From: JAWVZH01 sp033722295
Lineage (GTDB): Bacteria; Bacteroidota; Bacteroidia; Chitinophagales; Saprospiraceae
Assembly: GCA_033722295.1 (NCBI GenBank)
Contig: JAWVZH010000081.1
Coordinates: 1-13,982, forward strand
Direction of reading: 5' to 3'
Length of the DNA: 13,982 nt
In this document: piece by piece, positions 8,262 to 13,982 of the stretch
How the letters are laid out: every line of letters begins with the position of its first letter
Numbering within the stretch: the first letter of the stretch is position 1
Made by a program: the position numbers and the translations under genes
Notes under the pieces: model-generated
What the model saw: the letters and a program-made list of their open reading frames with translations, nothing else
The model's database searches: none
What the model was told of the DNA's origin: nothing

Positions 8262-8579
8262 ATGACAGCTAAGGATTTTTTAAATACACTTCCGGAAAAG
8301 GTAAAGAAAGAGGCATTGCAAGATCAGGAGACGAGGTTTCATTTTGACCTGGAAGGAGAAGGTGGCGGACAGATGACGCTCGAGATCAAGGATGGAGAAT
8401 TGATTGCCGATAAAGGTCTTCAGGGAGAGCCGAAATGTACGGTAAAGGGTAATGCAGAAGATTTCATGAAAGTAGTTCGTGGGGATCTGAATCCAATGAT
8501 GGCCGTTCTGAGTGGCAAGCTCAAGATCTCCAATCAGGGCGAGATGTTGAAGTACGCCAAGATGTTCGGATTAATGTAA
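8262..8579 (+). CDS. Stand-alone SCP-2 sterol-carrier domain protein
   Basis: This 105-residue protein is made up of little more than one SCP-2 domain, a small alpha/beta fold that binds lipids or other hydrophobic ligands in a tunnel. The family pattern is clear: an N-terminal helix (TAKDFLNTLPEKV), a beta region with FHFDLEGEGGGQMTLEIKDGEL, then the CTVKGNAEDFMKVVRGDLNPMMAVLSGKLKI block that is the most conserved part, and a C-terminal helix ending KMFGLM. There is no signal peptide, so it should be cytoplasmic. The frame has an in-frame stop upstream and no earlier ATG, so the start is well fixed. It stands alone, and its last nine bases overlap the end of the DUF5683 gene on the other strand. 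The ligand is unknown. Confidence 0.9.
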   Translation: MTAKDFLNTLPEKVKKEALQDQETRFHFDLEGEGGGQMTLEIKDGELIADKGLQGEPKCTVKGNAEDFMKVVRGDLNPMMAVLSGKLKISNQGEMLKYAKMFGLM

Positions 8580-9194
8580 AATTTGCAATGGTGGCGCATT
8601 GCTGCGGCATCCATTGAAATGGGCTACAACACCAATGCCATGCCTTGTGGGACCGATATGTAAGTTAAAGCCCAGGTCCTCACTCATGTCGAAGGTCATT
8701 AAGTGTCTATCAACAAAAGCTTCGGCCGCGGTAAGAAAATATACCAGTCCAAGGGCGATGTATGACCTTTGAACATTCTTTCTGGTAATTTCCCGGTTGG
8801 CACCAATTTGTGCGGTTGTCAGTTGTGGGAAATCGGTCAGGGTATCGTTTCCAAAATCTATGCGAAGCCGATAAGCTTTATCAAGCCGATCGTAAAACCT
8901 GCTTTGATCTATGAGGATATAACCTGTCACGCCATAAGCGGCATAGACCAGCGGTAACTTCCAATATCTTTTATTGTACACTTGTCCTGCTCCCGGGAGT
9001 ATCAGAGAGTAAACGAATGCCTTTCCGGGAGGTCCTTTGAAGATGGCCTTGAGCGTACTTGTTTCAGGCTTTTCCGGAGAAACGACTACAGTGTCTTCTA
9101 CCTGCGCCGGACTCAGCCAGGCAAGACCAAGAAAACATGTTATGAAGAGAGCACGTTTCATCAGTTTCATTTCATCGGATGACGGATTTATCAT
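8571..9194 (-). CDS. DUF5683 domain membrane protein
   Basis: This 207-residue protein carries the DUF5683 domain, found in Bacteroidota and often encoded just after parAB. Its function is not known. Hydrophobic residues at about 14-30 ending in SPAQ look like a signal peptide. The domain follows from about 53, with the typical SLILPGAGQVYNKRYWKLPLVYA block leading into a membrane segment. A second hydrophobic segment (YIALGLVYFLTAAEAFVDRHL) and the beta-like end GIGVVAHFN come later. A further 13 residues (GCRSNAPPLQILH) do not resemble the family end and are encoded by a hairpin-forming stretch. The ATG at 9194 lies five bases after parB, but Met9 (9170) or Met12 (9161) would give a more usual signal peptide. 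It is the last gene of the UPF0173-parA-parB cluster. Confidence 0.85.
   Translation of the reverse strand: MINPSSDEMKLMKRALFITCFLGLAWLSPAQVEDTVVVSPEKPETSTLKAIFKGPPGKAFVYSLILPGAGQVYNKRYWKLPLVYAAYGVTGYILIDQSRFYDRLDKAYRLRIDFGNDTLTDFPQLTTAQIGANREITRKNVQRSYIALGLVYFLTAAEAFVDRHLMTFDMSEDLGFNLHIGPTRHGIGVVAHFNGCRSNAPPLQILH
8581..8620. terminator. Long imperfect hairpin at the SCP-2 / DUF5683 convergent junction
   Basis: Starting two bases after the SCP-2 stop codon, ATTT-CAATGG-TGGCGCA (8581-8598, with one G bulged at 8585) pairs with TGCGGCA-CCATTG-AAAT (8603-8620, with one T bulged at 8610) around a TTGC loop. There is a single G-G mismatch in the stem. The location between convergent genes suits a two-way transcription stop. 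No real T tract follows on the + strand, and only a weak TTTT run follows on the minus strand. It lies inside the last codons of the DUF5683 gene. Confidence 0.4.
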
Positions 9195-9199
9195 GTTGC

Positions 9200-10096
9200 C
9201 TAATCCTCTTCCAGGCGGTCCAGTATATCATTGAATTCCTTATCTGACTTGAACGGGATGATGATTTTGCCCTGGCCTTTGTTATTTCTCGTGAGCTTGA
9301 CCCTTGTACCAAACTGACTGCTCAGCCGGTCAATGATCCTTTTGAGTTCCGAATTCAGTCCTGTAGTGCCGGTAGTCGAGGATTCTGGTTTTGTCTGTGA
9401 TCCTTTTTTCCCGGAAACGAGTTCTTCGGTCTTCCTGACCGAGAGATGTTTTTGAAGTATATCCTTGAAATAGGACATGACCATGACAGGATCTTCCACA
9501 CCAGCCAGGGCTTTCGCATGACCCATGGTGATCAATTCGGCCTTCAGTGCTTTTTGTACCTCAGGAGGCAACTTGAGTAATCTTATGTAATTGGCTATTG
9601 TACTTCGATTTTTGCCGACTCGTCCTGAAAGCTCTTCTTGTGTGATTCCGCACTCTCTTATGAGTCGATCAAATGAGATGGCTACCTCGACGGGGTTGAG
9701 GTCTTGTCTCTGGATATTTTCCACCAGTGCCATTTCAAGAAGCTCAACGTCGTTGGCCTTTCTGATATAAGCCGGAACGGTCTTTAATCCGGCGAGCTTA
9801 GATGCCCTGTGCCGTCTTTCTCCTGCTATGATCTGATAATCCGAATCAGATATCTTTCTTAAAGTCAAAGGTTGGATAATGCCCAGGGATTTAATGGACA
9901 ATGCCAATTCTTCGAGCTGTTCCTGATCGAACTCATTTCGTGGTTGATCGGGATTGGGGCGGATATAATCCACAGGGATCTCCTGAATAGGGGTCTTAGC
10001 TGACCCTGTTTTTTTTGATTGCTCCTTTTCAGGTGCGTCCATATTCTGAAGTAAAGCCCTGATACCTTTTCCCAGCTCCTTTTTCTTCTTATTCAT
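9200..10096 (-). CDS. parB: Chromosome partitioning protein ParB
   Basis: ParB is the centromere-binding protein that loads at parS sites near the replication origin, slides along DNA as a CTP-bound clamp and is moved by ParA. The 298-residue protein starts with the usual basic helix (KKKKELGKGIRALL), which in ParB proteins contacts ParA. The N-terminal CTPase domain includes PNPDQPR at 48-53, GERRHRA at 92-98 and ENIQRQDLNPVE at 126-137. The DNA-binding HTH region follows at about 150-195 (ITQEELSGRVGKNRSTIANYIRLLKLP). After a Ser/Thr/Gly-rich linker (about 230-248) comes the C-terminal dimer domain. All motifs look intact. It lies 12 bases after parA and 5 bases before the DUF5683 gene, so the cluster is almost certainly one transcript. 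I find no full parS palindrome in this window. Confidence 0.97.
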   Translation of the reverse strand: MNKKKKELGKGIRALLQNMDAPEKEQSKKTGSAKTPIQEIPVDYIRPNPDQPRNEFDQEQLEELALSIKSLGIIQPLTLRKISDSDYQIIAGERRHRASKLAGLKTVPAYIRKANDVELLEMALVENIQRQDLNPVEVAISFDRLIRECGITQEELSGRVGKNRSTIANYIRLLKLPPEVQKALKAELITMGHAKALAGVEDPVMVMSYFKDILQKHLSVRKTEELVSGKKGSQTKPESSTTGTTGLNSELKRIIDRLSSQFGTRVKLTRNNKGQGKIIIPFKSDKEFNDILDRLEED

Positions 10097-10108
10097 AGTA
10101 ACTTCTGT

Positions 10109-10903
10109 CTAATGCATAACGGCTTTGGCGATGCCGTCATTATTTTTCTTTAAAAATTCCATAGCAAGATTCATGAAGTTCCGGCTTCCTTTACTCATGC
10201 CGGCGTACAGTATGACAGGTTGGCCGAGTGATGGCGATTCGCCGATCTTCGAGTTCCGATGGATAATGACATCATAAATGGGGTCTGTGAGGCTATCCCT
10301 GATCTCCTGTAGCACCATCTTGCCTAATCTAAGGCGCTTGTCAAACATTGAAAGTAATACTCCCTCGACCTTCAGTTTTGGATTCAGAGCCTCCCTTACG
10401 AGTTCTATTGTATTCTTCAGCTTGCTCAATCCTTCAAGTGCATACACTTCACATTGGATAGGGATAATAACGGAATCACAAGCCGTCAATGCATTGATCG
10501 TAATGAGTCCAAGTGAGGGGAGACAGTCGATAAAAATATAATCGTATCTGTCCCTTACAGGAGTTAGTATGGACTTTAAGCGAAATTCTCTGCGAGGCTC
10601 TGTAGCTAATTCCAGTTCAGCGCCTACAAGGTCTATATGTGAAGGTAATATATCGAGGTTGGGTGTATCCGTGTCAATGATGGCATTCTTTGCGGGCACA
10701 TCATTGATCATGCAGTCATATATCGTATACTCCAGGTCTGCCTCATTCTTGTGGCCGACACCGGAGGTGGCATTCGCCTGTGGGTCCAGATCGACAAGAA
10801 GTACCTTTTTCTCAAGAATGGCCAATGATGCCGCAAGATTAACGGCCGTTGTCGTCTTCCCAACACCGCCTTTCTGATTGGCTACGGCAATGATCTTTCC
10901 CAT
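10109..10903 (-). CDS. parA: Chromosome partitioning ATPase ParA
   Basis: ParA is the ATPase that binds the nucleoid and moves ParB-parS complexes during chromosome segregation. I start it at the ATG at 10903, giving 264 residues beginning MGKIIAVANQ. The frame is open for 39 more codons upstream, but those overlap the UPF0173 gene and do not look like ParA. The deviant Walker A KGGVGKTT is at 11-18, with the signature lysine at Lys11 and the P-loop Lys16. VLLVDLDPQ with Asp40 follows, and Walker B Asp126 lies in FIDCLPSLG. The conserved end SPSLGQPVILY is also present. The ATG overlaps the stop codon of the preceding UPF0173 gene as TAATG, which suggests coupled translation. It has no Shine-Dalgarno sequence of its own. 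Confidence 0.97.
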   Translation of the reverse strand: MGKIIAVANQKGGVGKTTTAVNLAASLAILEKKVLLVDLDPQANATSGVGHKNEADLEYTIYDCMINDVPAKNAIIDTDTPNLDILPSHIDLVGAELELATEPRREFRLKSILTPVRDRYDYIFIDCLPSLGLITINALTACDSVIIPIQCEVYALEGLSKLKNTIELVREALNPKLKVEGVLLSMFDKRLRLGKMVLQEIRDSLTDPIYDVIIHRNSKIGESPSLGQPVILYAGMSKGSRNFMNLAMEFLKKNNDGIAKAVMH

Positions 10904-11586
10904 TATAAATCGATAGTTTGCCCAACTTTGGGAAGAATAATATCCTTTCCTGATTCGGTAAAGTGATCGATAACTTCCTTGTGATTGACTTTGATCGGTG
11001 GGAAGGTGTCGAAATGGCACGCTATGATATTGTCACAGTCCACCATGTCTGAGGCAACACGGGCATCCTTATAATCCATGGTGAAATTATCTCCGATCGG
11101 CAGAATGGCAACCGACAGTGCCGGGCACATCATCGTGATCAGCTCCATATCCCGGGTCAGAGCAGTGTCGCCCGCATGATAAATACAGCCTTCGTCATTC
11201 CATATCACGATCCCCGATGGATTGCCGCCATAGGAGCCATCTGGTAAAGAGCTGCTGTGCACGGCATTGACCATTTTAAGAGTGCCGAAGTCGAAAGCCC
11301 ATTTACCACCGTGATTCATGCCATGTCCATCAATATTCTTATTTCCGAAGTGATTCACTATTTCGAAATTTGAAATGATATTGACATCAGGATTGTTGGA
11401 GGCAATCCTTTCCACATCAGCTACGTGGTCACTATGACCATGAGTCAGGATGATATGATCACATTCTATGGCATCAACATCCACTTCCCTGGCCAGATCA
11501 TTAGGTGAAATAAAGGGGTCAAAGATGACCTTCTTGCCTTGTGTTTCTAGCAAAAAGCAGGAATGGCCGTAATAAGTCAATCGCAT
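10903..11586 (-). CDS. UPF0173 metal-dependent hydrolase (metallo-beta-lactamase fold)
   Basis: This 227-residue cytoplasmic protein belongs to the UPF0173/YtkL group of metallo-beta-lactamase fold hydrolases. Its substrate is not established. It opens MRLTYYGHSCFLLET, as the family does. The metal-binding residues are visible: THGHSDH at 48-54 supplies His49, His51, Asp53 and His54, and the further ligands are His110 (NAVHSS), Asp140 (YHAGDT) and His191 (ACHFDT). The length is standard. It is the first gene of the leftward cluster, and its stop codon overlaps the parA start. A Bacteroidota-type promoter lies about 20 bases upstream, so this promoter probably also drives parA and parB. Whether it has any role in chromosome segregation is not known; the link is only gene order. 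Confidence 0.93.
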   Translation of the reverse strand: MRLTYYGHSCFLLETQGKKVIFDPFISPNDLAREVDVDAIECDHIILTHGHSDHVADVERIASNNPDVNIISNFEIVNHFGNKNIDGHGMNHGGKWAFDFGTLKMVNAVHSSSLPDGSYGGNPSGIVIWNDEGCIYHAGDTALTRDMELITMMCPALSVAILPIGDNFTMDYKDARVASDMVDCDNIIACHFDTFPPIKVNHKEVIDHFTESGKDIILPKVGQTIDL

Positions 11587-11604
11587 AACTCAGAATTTAA
11601 GGTG

Positions 11605-11636
11605 CAAAGTTAATCATAATTGATGGGCCTGAACAA
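11605..11636 (-). promoter_or_regulatory. Bacteroidota-type promoter of the UPF0173-parAB cluster
   Basis: On the minus strand TTG (11636-11634) is followed after 21 bases by TAACTTTG (11612-11605), a perfect match to the TAnnTTTG -7 consensus with normal spacing. The predicted transcription start is only about 10-15 bases before the ATG at 11586. It is the best promoter match in the window and sits at the head of the four-gene cluster. Confidence 0.62.
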
Positions 11637-11663
11637 TGTCAAACTTGATGTGGTTCTCTAATC

Positions 11664-12203
11664 ATGACTTCACTAATATGTGCCACCAATCGCAGGAATG
11701 CCAGATCAAGAGTCGTTTTTGAAAAAGTAAAGGAACTGTTCCGAAAAAATACTTCGGATGAGGCTCATCATTTGATAGACCTGATAGAAATTGACTTTAC
11801 TCTGGGACCGGATCAGTACAAAGCTTCAGGTCAGAGCCCAGCGCTTTCCACGATTCAGGATGAAGCTCTTATACCAAGTGATAGGTTCATTTTTGTGATC
11901 CCCGAATACAATGGTGGTTTTGCGGGAATGGCTAAAGTCTTCATTGATGCTGTTTCAATTCGCAAGTACAAGGAGACTTTTAAAGGGAAGAAGGCACTTT
12001 TGATCGGTGTGGCTGAAGGTCGCGCCGGTAATCTGAGAGGCCTGGATCACATCTCTCAAATATTGATGCATATCGGTGTGCATGTTTATCCTAAGAAACT
12101 GCCCATTTCAAGAGCCCACAAGTTGATGGAGAATCGAGAGCTGACTGATGAATCCACGATCAAAGCATTGGATCAACTCATATCTGATTTTCTGTTATTT
12201 TAG
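11664..12203 (+). CDS. NAD(P)H-dependent FMN reductase-like flavoprotein
   Basis: This 179-residue cytoplasmic protein has the flavodoxin-like fold of the NADPH-dependent FMN reductase family, which uses NAD(P)H and bound FMN to reduce flavins, quinones or related compounds. The first beta strand and phosphate loop are MTSLICATNRRNARS. The family motif PEYNGGFAGMAKVFIDAVS begins at Pro80 and corresponds to the PEYNGS flavin-contact loop. A second flavin-side loop, GVAEGRAGNLRGLDHI, starts at 115. An in-frame stop at 11646 with no start codon between fixes the ATG. It diverges from the UPF0173 gene with only 77 bases between. The binding lipoprotein follows after seven bases, so the two probably share a transcript, though no functional link is obvious. 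The true substrate cannot be told. Confidence 0.88.
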   Translation: MTSLICATNRRNARSRVVFEKVKELFRKNTSDEAHHLIDLIEIDFTLGPDQYKASGQSPALSTIQDEALIPSDRFIFVIPEYNGGFAGMAKVFIDAVSIRKYKETFKGKKALLIGVAEGRAGNLRGLDHISQILMHIGVHVYPKKLPISRAHKLMENRELTDESTIKALDQLISDFLLF

Positions 12204-12210
12204 TTTTCGA

Positions 12211-13788
12211 ATGATTAGATATTTTTTCATGCTCCTTGCCTTAAGCTTGGTCTCTTGTGGTGGTCAATCTGATTCAGGCAACAGGGTGTTCAGATATAAT
12301 CTGCCCAATAATATCACCTCTCTGGATCCTGCCTTTGCCCGGGACAAGAACAATATCTGGGCGGTGGATCACCTATTCTCTACTTTGGTACAATTTGATG
12401 ATGACATGAAGATCGTACCTGACATCGCCAAAAAATGGAGTATCAGCGACGATGGCAGGAGATATGTATTCCACTTGAGAAATGATGTTTACTTCCACGA
12501 GAATGAGGTCACTGGTCAGAAGAGAAGAGTAGTTTCCGCGGATGTAGTCTATAGTCTCTCAAGGCTTCTGAGCGATACTTTAAATTCCCCTGGTAGTTGG
12601 GTGTTAAGTGGGAAAGTAAGGCATGAGGCCCCTTTTGCAACGCCAAATGACAGTGTATTTGTTCTTCACCTGGAGAAAGCGTTTCCACCTATGTTGGGAA
12701 TCCTCACCATGCAGTATTGCTCTGTTGTACCCCACGAAATTGTTGAGCACTATGGTCGAGATTTTCGCAGGCATGCGATTGGAACTGGTTTATTTAAGCT
12801 TGCTGCCTGGAAAGAGAATCAGGGATTGTTCCTCTCAATAAACCATCAATATCATTTTCCGGTAAACACCAATTTGGAAGGGGTCGAGGTTAGTTTCATA
12901 TCAGACAGAAAGACTGTTCTCCTTGAAATGCTTTCTGGTGGATTGCACTTTCAATCAGGGATGGATCCTGCATACAAAGCTATTCTTCTAAATAATCAAG
13001 GAAATCTTTTAGATCGTCATCAGGACAAGCTAAAGATCATAAAGTCACCATATCTCAACACGGAGTATCTGGGGATCAATCTGGCACTTGCTGACAAACA
13101 AGATCATCCTTTATCGGATCTGGCACTGAGAAAAGCTCTGAATTATGGCCTCAACAAGAAGAGAATGATGGCATCTTTAAGATATAATTTTGGTGTACCT
13201 GCCCAACAGGGCTTTATTCCAAAGGGTATGTATGCATACGATAAAGACCTTAAAGGCTATTCTTATGATCAGGATAGTGCGATCCATTATTTAAAAGCGT
13301 CTTCTTATGATGGTCAGGAAATTATCCTTCATACTAATGGTGACTATGTGGATCTGTGTCTCTATGCCGCACGACAATGGCAAAATATAGGGATCAATGT
13401 TCGGGTTGAACTGCTGGAAAGCTCATTATTGAGAGAGATGATGCGAAAAGGGGAGGTCGTCTTTTTCAGAGCGAGCTGGATCGGAGATTATCCGGATGAC
13501 GAAACATTTTTAACGGTATTTCACGGTGAGAAGCCGGCTCCTCCAAATTATACGCGATTCCATAAGCCGTCTTTCGACAGCTTGTATGACCATGCGCTAG
13601 AAACAAGTGATCCTCGCATGAGGAGAGTTATATATCGCCAAATGGATAGTATTATAGTTGAGAACGCACCAGTGGTCTTCCTGTATTATGATGAAACATT
13701 ACTCCTCTCCTCCAGTGCAGTGGAAGGTATAAGTCGAAACGCCTTTAATCTCATGCGGCTGGACAGTATTCGCCTCACACAAGACTAG
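12211..13788 (+). CDS. Lipoprotein peptide-binding component of ABC transporter (solute-binding family 5)
   Basis: This 525-residue protein is an extracytoplasmic solute-binding protein of family 5 (OppA/DppA-like), which captures peptides or similar solutes for an ABC importer. From the ATG at 12211 it has a short lipoprotein signal with the lipobox LVSC and Cys16 as the lipid-bearing residue. Family-typical stretches follow: SLDPAFARDKNN near the start, IVPDIAKKWSISDDGRRYVFHLR, the GTGLFKL block, the ADLALRKALNYGL-type helix (SDLALRKALNYGLNKKRM) and WIGDYPDD at 423-430. The frame is open upstream to 12148, but that part overlaps the reductase gene and has no signal peptide. No permease lies nearby. 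The ATPase subunits at 5129-6856 could be its partner, encoded elsewhere as is common in this phylum, but this is inference. It converges on the T9SS cargo gene with one base between. Confidence 0.92.
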   Translation: MIRYFFMLLALSLVSCGGQSDSGNRVFRYNLPNNITSLDPAFARDKNNIWAVDHLFSTLVQFDDDMKIVPDIAKKWSISDDGRRYVFHLRNDVYFHENEVTGQKRRVVSADVVYSLSRLLSDTLNSPGSWVLSGKVRHEAPFATPNDSVFVLHLEKAFPPMLGILTMQYCSVVPHEIVEHYGRDFRRHAIGTGLFKLAAWKENQGLFLSINHQYHFPVNTNLEGVEVSFISDRKTVLLEMLSGGLHFQSGMDPAYKAILLNNQGNLLDRHQDKLKIIKSPYLNTEYLGINLALADKQDHPLSDLALRKALNYGLNKKRMMASLRYNFGVPAQQGFIPKGMYAYDKDLKGYSYDQDSAIHYLKASSYDGQEIILHTNGDYVDLCLYAARQWQNIGINVRVELLESSLLREMMRKGEVVFFRASWIGDYPDDETFLTVFHGEKPAPPNYTRFHKPSFDSLYDHALETSDPRMRRVIYRQMDSIIVENAPVVFLYYDETLLLSSSAVEGISRNAFNLMRLDSIRLTQD

Positions 13789-13789
13789 A

Positions 13790-13982
13790 TCACCTTTTTA
13801 TCAACTGGTGAATGGAAGCTCCCTCAGATGTGAGGATCTGAATCCAGTAGACCGAAGGATCATGATCCGTAAGATCCAGTGATACCTGATGACTATGGAT
13901 ACCCTCTTTGCTGGAAATCTGCCGGCCATTGACATCATAAATTCTATAACTCTCGATCATCTCAGGAGAAAGGATCGTGAAA
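13790..13982 (-). CDS. C-terminus of a T9SS-secreted protein (type A sorting domain), 5' end outside window
   Basis: Read on the minus strand, the frame from 13981 encodes 63 residues and then TGA at 13792-13790. The sequence, with IESYRIYDVNGRQISS, a middle VSLDL strand, VYWIQILTSEGA and the end HQLIKR, matches the pattern of the type A C-terminal sorting domain (Por secretion system tail). That domain takes proteins across the outer membrane through the type IX system, after which it is removed. The mature part of the protein lies off the right edge, so its activity cannot be told. The stop codon is one base from that of the converging binding-protein gene. The fold pattern is clear although the piece is short. 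Confidence 0.82.
   Translation of the reverse strand, partial: FTILSPEMIESYRIYDVNGRQISSKEGIHSHQVSLDLTDHDPSVYWIQILTSEGASIHQLIKR

Noticed and set aside
10490..10540. Unusual Leu in the ParA Walker B region (DCLPSLG rather than DCPPSLG)
   Set aside because: This position varies in ParA proteins of the phylum and the catalytic residues are intact, so it does not suggest an inactive or divergent protein.
10904..11020. 39 extra codons in front of parA
   Set aside because: They overlap the UPF0173 coding end, have no ParA similarity, and the standard ParA start MGKIIAVANQ is at 10903 with TAATG coupling.
12148..12210. 21 extra codons in front of the binding lipoprotein
   Set aside because: They overlap the reductase gene and would hide the lipoprotein signal that starts at 12211.
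13517..13530. TTTCACGGTGAGAA, resembling a parS site
   Set aside because: It has an extra base in the centre and a mismatched arm, and it lies inside the binding-protein gene.

Overview
The window is a stretch of ordinary-looking chromosome from a member of the phylum Bacteroidota. Four sequence signals point there. A type IX secretion (T9SS) type A sorting domain lies at the right edge. A DUF5683 protein follows parB. Near-consensus Bacteroidota promoter elements (TTG, about 20 bases, TAnnTTTG) are present. Most start codons lack a Shine-Dalgarno sequence. By eye the G+C content is moderate (low to mid 40s percent). I cannot place it below phylum level with confidence, although a Saprospiria- or Lewinella-like lineage would fit. 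I see no IS element, phage gene, tRNA, rRNA or CRISPR array, and no gene-free stretch reaches 300 bases. The longest gaps are 8041-8261 and 4924-5128, both between divergent genes.

Layout, left to right. Positions 3-1796 (+) hold most of an M1-type zinc metallopeptidase whose N-terminus lies off the left edge. It converges on 4923-1852 (-), a large AsmA-family envelope protein with a long charged C-terminal tail. Divergent from that is 5129-6856 (+), a fused double-ATPase subunit of a peptide ABC transporter. A possible 68-residue exported small protein (6924-7130, +) follows and runs tail to tail into fmt (8040-7132, -), methionyl-tRNA formyltransferase. Divergent from fmt is a stand-alone SCP-2 domain protein (8262-8579, +). 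It overlaps tail to tail the last gene of a four-gene leftward cluster: UPF0173 metallo-hydrolase (11586-10903), parA (10903-10109), parB (10096-9200) and a DUF5683 membrane protein (9194-8571). The head of that cluster has the best promoter in the window. Divergent from it are a flavodoxin-fold NAD(P)H-dependent reductase (11664-12203, +) and, 7 bases later, a lipoprotein peptide-binding component of a family 5 ABC transporter (12211-13788, +). The final bases (13982-13790, -) are the C-terminus of a protein carrying a T9SS sorting domain.

How the genes relate. parA and parB form the chromosome segregation pair and sit in a tightly packed operon with a TAATG stop/start overlap. The M1 peptidase, the OppD-OppF-like fused ATPase and the peptide-binding lipoprotein could act together in peptide uptake and breakdown, but they are in separate transcription units and no permease gene is present, so this is inference. 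The AsmA protein and the T9SS-targeted protein are envelope functions. I did not find convincing evidence of a new defence, mobile or biosynthetic system. The most useful second looks are the small exported ORF, the hairpin that covers the end of the DUF5683 gene, and the charged tail of the AsmA protein.
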